From: Gemmatimonadaceae bacterium
GTDB lineage: Bacteria; Gemmatimonadota; Gemmatimonadetes; Gemmatimonadales; Gemmatimonadaceae
DNA: 64,000 bases
Direction: 5' to 3'
Assembly (NCBI GenBank): GCA_019186945.1
Contig: JABAQJ010000005.1
Location: 186,001-250,000 of the forward strand
Notes under the pieces: model-generated
Told to the model about the DNA's origin: nothing
The model's input: the letters and a program-made list of their open reading frames with translations, nothing else
Database searches by the model: none
Shown: piece by piece, positions 1 to 7,845 of the stretch
Position numbering within the stretch: the first letter of the stretch is position 1
How the letters are laid out: the number at the start of each line of letters is the position of its first letter
Position numbers and translations under genes: made by a program

Positions 1-2
1 TG

Positions 3-905
3 GGCATCGTCCAGCCAGTAACGCTCACTTACGTCCACGGTCGCGATTTCCGGGAAGGCATCCGAGCCGTCAGGGCGATCACCGGCGACGCGCCGATCGG
101 CATGAATGCATTGATCGAATCCAGTTCGCGCGTCTACCACCAGCGCATGGTGCGATGGGTCGAGATCGCAGTCGAAGAGGGCATCAGATTCTTCGTCACG
201 TCGCTTGGGAACCCGCGGTGGGTGGTCGATCTGGTTTCGCCGTCCGGAGGCGTCGTCTATCACGACGTCACGGAGGCCAAGTGGGCACGAAAGGCCGCCG
301 ATGCCGGGGTGAAGGGCCTGATCGCCGTGAACGCGCGTGCAGGCGGGCACGCGGGACAGCGATCAGCAGAGGCGCTACTGGACGAACTGGCGCCGTTCGA
401 ACTGCCATTGGTTTGTGCTGGCGGAGTGGGTACTGCCCACGACTTCGCGGTTGCGATCGCAATGGGCTACGCAGGCGTCCAGATGGGCACGCGATTCATC
501 GCCACGACCGAGTGCGACGCCCACGCGCAATACAAGCAGGCCATTGTCGATGCGGCGGAAGAGGATATCGTGATGACCGAGCGACTCACCGGAGTTCCGA
601 TCGCCGTCATTCGGACTCCGCTCGTCGAGCGGATCGGCACCCGAATTGGTCCGATCTCACGGTGGCTGTTCCGTGGTCGTCGAACCCGGAAGCTGATGCG
701 GACATGGTACGGCGTGCGATCGCTCGCATCGCTCCGCCTATCACTCCATGGCGGCGACGCGTCACGTGGCTACTGGCAGGCCGGGCGGTCCGTTTCAGGC
801 ATTTCCTCCATAATGTCCGCGCGCGACGTCGTGATCGACTTCGAGCGGTTGGCGGTCGAAGCCCTCCAGTTCATCCCCCCTCCACACGCTGAAACAGTCT
901 CATGA
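3..905 (+). CDS. Nitronate monooxygenase (2-nitropropane dioxygenase family), 5'-truncated
   Basis: FMN-dependent TIM-barrel enzyme that would oxidise alkyl nitronates. The reading frame is open from the window edge, so the N-terminal FMN-binding part lies outside; an internal ATG at 102 is not the true start. Family signatures are visible: an AGGHAG motif after VKGLIAVNAR (the flavin/substrate loop with the catalytic His), then LPLVCAGGVGT and GYAGVQMGTRFIATTEC, the phosphate-binding strands. The stop overlaps the next ATG (ATGA at 902-905), so it is translationally coupled to the amidohydrolase. The family also contains enoyl reductases, so the exact substrate is unproven. Confidence 0.85.
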   Translation, partial: GIVQPVTLTYVHGRDFREGIRAVRAITGDAPIGMNALIESSSRVYHQRMVRWVEIAVEEGIRFFVTSLGNPRWVVDLVSPSGGVVYHDVTEAKWARKAADAGVKGLIAVNARAGGHAGQRSAEALLDELAPFELPLVCAGGVGTAHDFAVAIAMGYAGVQMGTRFIATTECDAHAQYKQAIVDAAEEDIVMTERLTGVPIAVIRTPLVERIGTRIGPISRWLFRGRRTRKLMRTWYGVRSLASLRLSLHGGDASRGYWQAGRSVSGISSIMSARDVVIDFERLAVEALQFIPPPHAETVS

Positions 906-2236
906 CACGACGGTCGCTTCTGCTGGGCATTCTGCTCGCACTTGGACCCACCGGACTTCGCGCTCAGGGCGCGCGGCCCACGATGGCGATTGTCGGCGGG
1001 CGCATCGTCGACGGATATGGCGGCGTGCCGATCGACAACGGGGTCATCCTCGTCTCAGGCGATCGGATCGTTGCAGTCGGGCGCGAGAAGGAGGTCGCTG
1101 TACCAGCTGGCACACCGGTCGTCGACGCCAATGGCATGACGGTCATGCCCGGGCTCATCGACATGCACGTGCACCTGCACATCCTCGGACACGGCGACTA
1201 CAAGCGATGGGACGATCTCTATGGGAAGCGCGATGCCGATCTCGTCATGCCTATCGCGGCTCGCCAACTCCTCATGGCCGGCGTCACCAGCGCACGAGAC
1301 CTTGGTTCGCGCCTCGACGACATCCTGTCGGTGAAGCGCCGGATAGCCGAGGGTGCGATCCCGGGGCCGCGCCTCTTCGTGTCCGGACCGTTCATTCAGC
1401 ATGCGCCGTACGAGGAGTACGAGCGTGACTTCCGCTGGGGCGTGAACGGAGCCGACGACGCGCGCCAGAAGGTGCAACGACTCGTCGATGCCGGCGTGGA
1501 TGTCATCAAGCTGATCGATCAGGATCAAATGACGGACGCCGAGGTCGCGGCGGTAGTCGAAACTGCGCACCGGAACGGAAAGTCTGTCGTAGCCCATGCA
1601 CATCGCATGGACGAGATTCGCGCAGGCCTGAAACACGGCGTGGACGATTTCGAGCACACGGGACTGGGCACCGCGCCAGGATATGCCGAAGACGTGCTCC
1701 AGAAGCTACGCGAGCGGAACTCGGCCCTGTTCTGGACGCCGACCGTGTCACCGCTCTTTACTCTCTACGAATCGGGAACGGTGTTCCCCGAACGCCTCGA
1801 CGATCCGGCGTGGCAGGAAGGCATGCCGGCCGAGATGGCCAGCGAAATACGGACGTCGCTCGCTCACATACCGCAGTTGCCGTACTATGCCCTCTTTCCA
1901 TCGCGGATCCCGCTGCTCCCAAAGAAGTTCCGTGAACTGCGGGAGACGGGGGTCCGCTTGATTATCGGCACCGATGCCGGCATTCCTGCGATGTTCCACA
2001 GCGATGCAACCTGGCGCGAGATGGTGAAGTTCGTGGAGATGGGTGTGTCGCCGATGGAGACGATTCAGGCGGCGACACTCTGGCCCGCTCGCTTCCTGCG
2101 CGCCGAGGACCGCATTGGGGTGCTGGCTCCCGGGCGGTTCGCGGACATCATCCTCGTCCGCGGCGATCCACTCGTGGACATGACTGCGATGCGAGACGTG
2201 CGCGTGGTAATCAAGGGTGGAAAGCGGATCCGATGA
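902..2236 (+). CDS. Secreted amidohydrolase-family metal-dependent hydrolase
   Basis: A 444-residue amidohydrolase of the imidazolonepropionase/prolidase-like branch. Residues 1-22 form a signal peptide ending near LRAQG, so the enzyme acts outside the cytoplasm. Metal ligands are visible: HVHLH at residues 89-93, a candidate metal-bridging Lys in VDVIKLIDQ, the His pair in VVAHAH, a His in VDDFEHTG and an Asp in IIGTDAGIP. The C-terminal LAPGRFADIILVRGDPL segment is typical of the family's beta-sandwich return. It overlaps the upstream gene by ATGA and the downstream gene by four bases, making a tight three-gene operon. The substrate (dipeptide, amide or cyclic imide) cannot be told from sequence. 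Confidence 0.88.
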   Translation: MTRRSLLLGILLALGPTGLRAQGARPTMAIVGGRIVDGYGGVPIDNGVILVSGDRIVAVGREKEVAVPAGTPVVDANGMTVMPGLIDMHVHLHILGHGDYKRWDDLYGKRDADLVMPIAARQLLMAGVTSARDLGSRLDDILSVKRRIAEGAIPGPRLFVSGPFIQHAPYEEYERDFRWGVNGADDARQKVQRLVDAGVDVIKLIDQDQMTDAEVAAVVETAHRNGKSVVAHAHRMDEIRAGLKHGVDDFEHTGLGTAPGYAEDVLQKLRERNSALFWTPTVSPLFTLYESGTVFPERLDDPAWQEGMPAEMASEIRTSLAHIPQLPYYALFPSRIPLLPKKFRELRETGVRLIIGTDAGIPAMFHSDATWREMVKFVEMGVSPMETIQAATLWPARFLRAEDRIGVLAPGRFADIILVRGDPLVDMTAMRDVRVVIKGGKRIR

Positions 2237-2556
2237 ACGCGCTTCTGGAGATCCGCGCCGCATCGCGGAAGACGCCGATCGATGGTCGGCTGGAGGTGTC
2301 CGACGCAACGGCGGAACGCCTCTCGAGACTTGGCGAGCATTTCCCGCTTATCGTGGGCCACGCGCTGGACGGCGGCACAGTACAGCGAATGGCATGCACC
2401 TGCAACAAGTCACCAGCGGGTGGCGGTCACGCTCACAATTTCATCGTCGCTGAAATCCTCAAGACGATGACGCCTGAAGATCTGTACATGATAGAGCTGG
2501 ATGCGGATGGTGTGGTTCGCGTGACCAGCGCCCACGACGCAGCCACCGGCCCTTGA
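2233..2556 (+). CDS. Small conserved-looking hypothetical protein (107 aa)
   Basis: A 107-residue cytoplasmic protein with no signal peptide or membrane segment and no family that I recognise. Its ATG overlaps the stop of the amidohydrolase (ATGA), which supports it being a real coupled gene. The middle has a Cys- and His-containing stretch, MACTCNKSPAGGGHAHNF, that could bind a metal, followed by an acidic region EDLYMIELDADG. It ends exactly one base before the convergent regulator gene. Function is not assigned. Confidence 0.7.
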   Translation: MNALLEIRAASRKTPIDGRLEVSDATAERLSRLGEHFPLIVGHALDGGTVQRMACTCNKSPAGGGHAHNFIVAEILKTMTPEDLYMIELDADGVVRVTSAHDAATGP

Positions 2557-3354
2557 CTACCCCTGTGGCCGCGACCCGCCGGCGCCAATCGCACCGATCT
2601 CCCGCTTGAACGCGTGCACGACGCAGCGCATGCCGCCATTCTCACGCACTTCAGCCGGCCGAAGGCCCGTATATCGCTTGACCATGTTGCGCATCGATGC
2701 GCCTGACGGGAAATCGAGCACCAGCGCCACCTGTTCGATCGAGCGGCCCGGATCCTCGAGCAGGCGCGCGGCAACCATGAGGCGGCACCAGGAAATCACC
2801 GCGCTGGGCGACGGTAACCCCGCAGCAGACAGGCGATCGACCAGGGTCTTGCGGTGGACACCCATCGCTGCCGCAACCTGCGTAACGGTGAGGGCGCGGC
2901 GTCCATTCTCCAGGCAGTACTGTATGATCGGAAGCACCGACGCGGGAACCACACTCTCCAGCTCCTTCAGAATGCTCTTGGCCGAATGATGATCCTGCGC
3001 GGTCGTTATCGCCGAGCGCAGCGGAAGTCGAAGGTCATCGACGCCACGAATGACCAGATCGTTGACGCCGGCGCGTGCGAACTCGAGCACTTCGCGCGAC
3101 GTGTCGGGGCCAAGGCCACAATACAGCACGATCGGCACGCTAGGATAACCGGCTCTAATCCTTCGGACCGTCGAGAGAGTCGACGTTGAAGCTCGATCCC
3201 GAACATCAACCACCACGACGCTGACGAAATCGTTCGTCACGAGCGCCATCAGCTCGTCCTGCCGCTCACAGAATCTCAGTGAGGCCTGACCTCGCAGCGC
3301 CTCCTGCAACCGCGCGCGCCCCATCGGTTCCCAGACCAGTGCGGCAACGTTCAT
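2557..3354 (-). CDS. AraC-type transcriptional regulator with a receiver-like N-terminus
   Basis: 265 residues in two parts. Residues 1-120 look like a response-regulator receiver fold (VSVVVVDVRDR with a possible phosphoacceptor Asp, then VPIVLYCGLG and the ARAGVNDLVIRG strand-helix), although several receiver landmarks are weak. Residues about 155-245 form a double helix-turn-helix of AraC type: LTVTQVAAAMGVHRKTLVDRLSAAG is the first HTH, and a pattern like FPSGASMRNMVKRYTGLRPAEVR is the AraC second-helix hallmark. It is convergent with the operon before it and divergent from the repeat lipoprotein at 3477, the most likely nearby target. No sensor kinase gene is adjacent. Confidence 0.75.
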   Translation of the reverse strand: MNVAALVWEPMGRARLQEALRGQASLRFCERQDELMALVTNDFVSVVVVDVRDRASTSTLSTVRRIRAGYPSVPIVLYCGLGPDTSREVLEFARAGVNDLVIRGVDDLRLPLRSAITTAQDHHSAKSILKELESVVPASVLPIIQYCLENGRRALTVTQVAAAMGVHRKTLVDRLSAAGLPSPSAVISWCRLMVAARLLEDPGRSIEQVALVLDFPSGASMRNMVKRYTGLRPAEVRENGGMRCVVHAFKREIGAIGAGGSRPQG

Positions 3355-3476
3355 TCACTTTTCTCGCGAGCAGGTTACACCGTGTATGGGGACTTCACAT
3401 ACGATGTAGGCGTCGGAGCCATCCAAGAGCAAGTATTCTCGTGCACGGAACACCGACCCCACCCCGGAGCCACACC

Positions 3477-3710
3477 ATGCGCCGCTCAGTCCGCTTTGCC
3501 CTCCTCGCCATTTCCGCCGCTACGCTTGCCGCCTGCTCCGCAAGTCCGTTTGGCCCGGCGCAGAGTGCGTGCAGGAAGGGTGACTCATGTTCGTCCCGCG
3601 ACTTCGTCAACCCGAACGCCGACTTCGTCAACCCGAACGCCGACTTCGTAAATCCGAACGCGGACTTCGTGAATCCGAATGCGTCGGTGGTCCCGGCTAC
3701 CGAGTCGTAA
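3477..3710 (+). CDS. Small lipoprotein with four DFVNPNA heptapeptide repeats
   Basis: A 77-residue precursor. Residues 1-20 form a lipoprotein signal (hydrophobic core, lipobox LAAC, Cys20), so the mature chain is probably membrane-anchored. After a short linker with Cys32 and Cys38 come four tandem DFVNPNA units (residues 42-69) and a short tail. No known family is recognised. The ATG follows CGGAGCCACACC, a plausible ribosome site. A longer in-frame extension upstream exists but lacks a signal peptide at its front. It is divergent from the AraC-like regulator, and its last 14 bases overlap the end of the convergent TPR gene. Confidence 0.72.
   Translation: MRRSVRFALLAISAATLAACSASPFGPAQSACRKGDSCSSRDFVNPNADFVNPNADFVNPNADFVNPNASVVPATES
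3600..3683 (+). repeat. Four tandem 21-bp repeats encoding DFVNPNA
   Basis: Units start at 3600, 3621, 3642 and 3663. Units 1 and 2 are identical at DNA level. Units 3 and 4 differ only at synonymous third positions, so the encoded peptide is the same in all four. That pattern shows protein-level conservation as well as recent duplication. Confidence 0.97.
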
Positions 3711-4953
3711 CAAGCGCAACGACGTCGCTCTCCGGTTCCAGCTGCGAGAGCGACGTTATGACATCGCGAGATGCCGGGGTGAGTTCGAGCGGACTTGTCG
3801 TCCCGACCGCCACCTCGAACTTCTCCGGCTGTATCGCATGCATCAGCTCGAAGAACCCTCGTGCCTTGGCAATCCGTCGAGTGCTCTCACGATACCGGGC
3901 TGCACGCGTCGCGTCTCCCGACGCAGCGAACGCTTGGGCGAGGTTCAGGTAGGCCTGCGCATTCTCGTACGGCAGGGCGCTCAGTTCGGTCACGCGGTCT
4001 ATCTCGACGGCGAGCCTTTCCAGCGACGCGAGATCGCGGCACCGGCCGGCTGCCAAGGCCGCGCCACCCAGCTGCGGCAATCGGACGCGCAGCGCATGCG
4101 TGAGGCTCAAGGCCACCGAAAAACCAGAAAGCGCTGCACGCGGATACCCGGCCATCAGCGAGAGCTGGGACAAGTTGCAGAGCGCCTCCGCCTGACGCGT
4201 CGAATCGGAGCCCGCTAGTTCATATGCTGCCCAGCCATGCAGTAGCGCTGCACTCAGATTGTCCGCGACCGCGAACGTGATCGTCAGACCTTGGTGGGCG
4301 ATGAACTGCACATCCGCGCACTTCGCCGACTCCGCCAGACCCAGCGCTCGTTCGAACTGGTCCCTCGCCAACGGATAGTTGCCGCGCATCCGGGCCACCG
4401 TCCCGCGACCGGTTGCCACCCGGGAGAGAACCACACTATCGCCGGCTTCGTTCGCGATCGACTCGGCGACCTCGTAGAGGTCCTCCGATGCCTCAAAATC
4501 CCCGAGCTGACGCGCTATGCGAGCCTGGTCTGCCGCCAGGAGGGCCTGCTCCCGACTCGTCCCGGCCTCAACAATCTGCCGAGCCAACGCCACAGTGGTG
4601 TAGGCAATGGCGAACGCACCGGCGTCGCACATCTGAGACGCAAAACCTCGAACACCACGCGCCAGAGCGTCAGCCCCCTCGGTCCGGGTGCACGTCGCCA
4701 AACCGAAATTGACCAGCTCGAGATTCATGGCCAGCTGGTCGCCCATCGAGCTCTGAGGTGCCGAGAACTCCCGTAACGCTCTGGCACACAACGCAGCAAG
4801 CTCAGGGCGCGAGTCATGACCAGCCCGAGACACGCGACTGAGGCAATGGGCAATCAACAGCCACAGCGTGTCCGAAGGCCCGAACTCGTCCTGACCGGGT
4901 GTTCGCTCCAAGTCCGAGCGATACGCTTCTAAGGGGCTCTCAACGGCGAGCAT
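3697..4953 (-). CDS. TPR-repeat protein of unknown function
   Basis: 418 residues, almost entirely helical with helix-turn-helix pairs of about 34-40 residues typical of tetratricopeptide repeats (for example ARQLGDFEASEDLYEVAESIA, RMRGNYPLARDQFERALGLAES and LAQAFAASGDATRAARYRES). No signal peptide, so probably cytoplasmic. It resembles the TPR scaffolds that accompany regulators in soil bacteria, but no effector domain is seen. Its 3' end overlaps the repeat-lipoprotein gene by 14 bp in convergent orientation. A candidate promoter lies at 4980-5008. Confidence 0.75.
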   Translation of the reverse strand: MLAVESPLEAYRSDLERTPGQDEFGPSDTLWLLIAHCLSRVSRAGHDSRPELAALCARALREFSAPQSSMGDQLAMNLELVNFGLATCTRTEGADALARGVRGFASQMCDAGAFAIAYTTVALARQIVEAGTSREQALLAADQARIARQLGDFEASEDLYEVAESIANEAGDSVVLSRVATGRGTVARMRGNYPLARDQFERALGLAESAKCADVQFIAHQGLTITFAVADNLSAALLHGWAAYELAGSDSTRQAEALCNLSQLSLMAGYPRAALSGFSVALSLTHALRVRLPQLGGAALAAGRCRDLASLERLAVEIDRVTELSALPYENAQAYLNLAQAFAASGDATRAARYRESTRRIAKARGFFELMHAIQPEKFEVAVGTTSPLELTPASRDVITSLSQLEPESDVVALVTTR

Positions 4954-4979
4954 CGTTTCCCTGGGACTGAGTGGGCTCC

Positions 4980-5008
4980 AATATTCCGACGAGTCGTTGG
5001 TTTGACAA
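4980..5008 (-). promoter_or_regulatory. Candidate sigma70-type promoter for the TPR gene
   Basis: On the minus strand TTGTCA (5008-5003) is followed after 17 bases by AATATT (4985-4980). Both differ from consensus, but the spacing is ideal and transcription would begin about 20 bases before the ATG at 4953. The region from 4954 to 5118 holds no gene and is AT-richer than its surroundings. Confidence 0.35.
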
Positions 5009-5118
5009 GAACGTATTTCAAGAGCCGAGCCACGCGGTCAAGCTCGGTTCGCTGATCACACGTGAAGTGATTCACTAACACACAATTGTTTGATATGTAA
5101 GGCTTTCCGCCGCTAGCG

Positions 5119-7749
5119 TCATGGGTCGTCAGAAACCCCCGTCCGAGAATACTTCTGATTGATTCGGACCGTTCGTTCAAGCTCGTCGAGTGACTGCAGC
5201 ACTTTCGCGCGCAGGTCGGCCGCGAGGTCACGGCGTTGGTGCAGGAAGTCCCTGATCGTCGTCAGTCCCTCCTGACTGGTCTGCCCTTCCATGAAGCCGT
5301 TGAGCCACGAGCCCAGAAAGAAGATGCGACGATTTCTCTGTATCCAAGCCAAGGAGTCCAGTGCAGCACGAAGGAAGGGGCGCGTTAGCGGTTGCTGGCC
5401 CAAGTCATTGAAGGCTTCGATGGAAGCGGTCGCCCAGTCCTCGTTCAACGCCGAGTCCGCAAAGTAGCGCCGGAAGTAATCTGACTTTACCTGTACGGAG
5501 GCACGAGCCGCACCTGCCACGAACGCTCGTCTCGCTCCCTCCGGTGTCCGATCGCGATTGGTCTCTTCGGCGAGCCTTCGCTCGGCGCTAGGCGCCTGCA
5601 GCGCAACGAGGCGGGTGACGATGGCCCACCGCGTGGGCGCTAGAAGAGGCGCGCCTGCCGCGGTCGCCGAATCGAGCATGGCGTCGAGCGTCCCGACGGC
5701 AGCTGGGGTGCTGGCTATCCGTACGAAGGCGTCCAGCTGTGTTTTCCGCACATCGTACGAATTCGTTTCCTTGCGTGACCCCGCGAGCAGCACTCGCTCT
5801 ACCTCGGGCAACAGCGTATCACGAGTCGTCGGGTCCAGGTACGCCAGTGTGGCCCGCGACAACCGCGCCACAATGCTGGACACGATCTGGTCGTCACTCT
5901 CCAGCTGGAGTTCGCGGACCGCGAGTGACACGTACCGTTCCGGGGCCAGGCGCGCTTGACGCACCAGATCCCAGAGCGCACCCCAGAGCTGAGCTCTGAG
6001 GAGCGGATCTGCCACCGCTCGCATCGCCCGCTCGATGACGCTGACGGTGGCCGAATCCGGGAGCACGAGCGCGTATGCCTGATCGTCGCCGTTGGCGAAC
6101 GCGAAGTCGGGCGGGCGGGGTCCGTCGGGCAGGTCCACGACCAGTGAGTCCGCATCCATGGTAACCGGCAGTCGCGCCTGGACGGAGCCGTCGTGGCCCG
6201 TCACGACTTCCAGCCTGATCGGCCACGGTCGCTGTCCGGAAATCGCGCGCGCGGGACGCTGACTGAGTACCAGTTTCGTGAGGCGGCCGCCTGAGGTAAC
6301 CGACCGCTGCTCGACGATAGGAACTCCCGGCCGCAGGATGTAGTCGTCTCCCCATGTACGCAGCGACCGCCCGGCAGCATCCCCGATGGCGTCAAGGAGG
6401 TCACGCCACGTCGCATTGCCGTAGGGGAAACGCCGCAAGAACAGCTGGAGACCGGATCGGAATGCCCGTTCGCCCACCACATAGTTGAGCTGCTTCAGTA
6501 TCCCGGGGGCCTTGTTGTAGACAATGGCTCCGTAGTTACTCTTGGCCTGATCCAGATTCGTCAGGCGCTGCCACACGGGTGTCGTTCCCTCGGAGACATC
6601 GACAGCGTACGCTGCCGGCTTGTTCCGCAGATAGAAGGTCTTCCACGCCTCCGACGAAGAGTCCATCGACGCCTGCATCTTGGCCGCCATGTACGTTGCG
6701 AAGCCCTCCTTCAACCAGAGATCGTCGAACCACCGCATTGTCACGAAATCGCCAAACCACTGATGCGCGACTTCATGGTAGATCGTTGCCGTCCGGCCAT
6801 ATCGCTGTGAGCGCGTCGGTCGCTCCCGGAATACGAAGCGTTCTTCGGAGTAGAAGATTGCCCCCGGGTGCTCCATCCCCCCGAACGGGAAAGCTGGCGC
6901 CAGCACGACGTCCAGCTTCCGAAACGGGAACGGCGACTGGAAGTAGCGCTGCAGCCAGGTCACGGCCTGATCGTTCGACCGGATAATCGAGTCGACATCT
7001 ACTTCGTTCGCGCGCGATCGCCGAGCGTATAACGTGATTTTTCTGCCGGTTCCCTGACTCGAAAAGGTCGCCCATGGTCCCGCAGCAAAAGCGATCAGAT
7101 ACGTGCTGATGGGCTCCGATTCGCGGAAGACGTGCACTCTGCCACGGGAGGATGAGTCGGCTCGCACGAGATCCCCGTTTGCGACCGCCGTCCACGCCAT
7201 CGGTGTCGTCAGCGTCAGGCTCACCCTTGCCTTGAGATTGGGCTGGTCGAAGCAAGGGAAGAGCTGGTTCGCGTCGGAAGGAACCAGCAGCGTATACAAG
7301 TATGTCGCGCTATCGACCGGATCGCGCACGCGGATGATGGATGCTCCCGCGGCCGCAATGAGTGCCTTGAACTCGAACTCGAGGCGGTTCGGACCCTGCC
7401 TGACGTGCGAGGCAGGAATCCGCACGTGCGCGCCATTCCAATCCAGCACCGGGATCGCTTTGCCGTTCACCCGCGACCTGAGTATCGCAGGACCGCGAAA
7501 ATCGACGATCACATCGCCCGGGCGACGCGCCTGGAAGCGCAACGTGACGCGTCCCATGGCAGTGTCTCCGTCGGTAATGTCCAGCGCGAGTTCGTACCTC
7601 GTGTTCGCGATGCGCGCCGCCCGATACTCTGCAAGCTTGAGAGACACGCCAATCCCCATCAGCGAATCCGTCGCGGGGCCGGGCTGCGCGGCGAGCGCAG
7701 GGGTGACGCACGATATCAGGAAAATCGCGATCGCACGATGACGCATCAT
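5119..7749 (-). CDS. Secreted M1-family metallo-aminopeptidase
   Basis: 876 residues. A signal peptide (IAIFLISCVTPALAA, about residues 6-21) indicates export. The N-terminal beta domain is followed by a GGMEHPG motif (equivalent of GAMEN, substrate N-terminus binding) and the zinc site HEVAHQWFGD with the third ligand Glu in LWLKEGFATY, around residues 323-345, exactly as in M1 gluzincins. A long alpha-helical C-terminal region follows. It would release N-terminal residues from peptides taken from the environment. It is divergent from fadN, with about 100 bp between the starts. It starts with two Met codons; the first is used here. Confidence 0.93.
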   Translation of the reverse strand: MMRHRAIAIFLISCVTPALAAQPGPATDSLMGIGVSLKLAEYRAARIANTRYELALDITDGDTAMGRVTLRFQARRPGDVIVDFRGPAILRSRVNGKAIPVLDWNGAHVRIPASHVRQGPNRLEFEFKALIAAAGASIIRVRDPVDSATYLYTLLVPSDANQLFPCFDQPNLKARVSLTLTTPMAWTAVANGDLVRADSSSRGRVHVFRESEPISTYLIAFAAGPWATFSSQGTGRKITLYARRSRANEVDVDSIIRSNDQAVTWLQRYFQSPFPFRKLDVVLAPAFPFGGMEHPGAIFYSEERFVFRERPTRSQRYGRTATIYHEVAHQWFGDFVTMRWFDDLWLKEGFATYMAAKMQASMDSSSEAWKTFYLRNKPAAYAVDVSEGTTPVWQRLTNLDQAKSNYGAIVYNKAPGILKQLNYVVGERAFRSGLQLFLRRFPYGNATWRDLLDAIGDAAGRSLRTWGDDYILRPGVPIVEQRSVTSGGRLTKLVLSQRPARAISGQRPWPIRLEVVTGHDGSVQARLPVTMDADSLVVDLPDGPRPPDFAFANGDDQAYALVLPDSATVSVIERAMRAVADPLLRAQLWGALWDLVRQARLAPERYVSLAVRELQLESDDQIVSSIVARLSRATLAYLDPTTRDTLLPEVERVLLAGSRKETNSYDVRKTQLDAFVRIASTPAAVGTLDAMLDSATAAGAPLLAPTRWAIVTRLVALQAPSAERRLAEETNRDRTPEGARRAFVAGAARASVQVKSDYFRRYFADSALNEDWATASIEAFNDLGQQPLTRPFLRAALDSLAWIQRNRRIFFLGSWLNGFMEGQTSQEGLTTIRDFLHQRRDLAADLRAKVLQSLDELERTVRINQKYSRTGVSDDP

Positions 7750-7845
7750 GGAAGACGGTACTCATCGCGCAGGCATTCAGGAAGTGCGGGGATTGCATGA
7801 TGACCCCTTCCCGATTCCGCGGTGCAGCGGCGAAGTTCTTTGCTC

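Noticed and set aside
3355-3476. Inverted repeat near GTGTATG/CACATAC upstream of the DFVNPNA lipoprotein
   Set aside because: The arms do not pair well as reverse complements; not a convincing operator.
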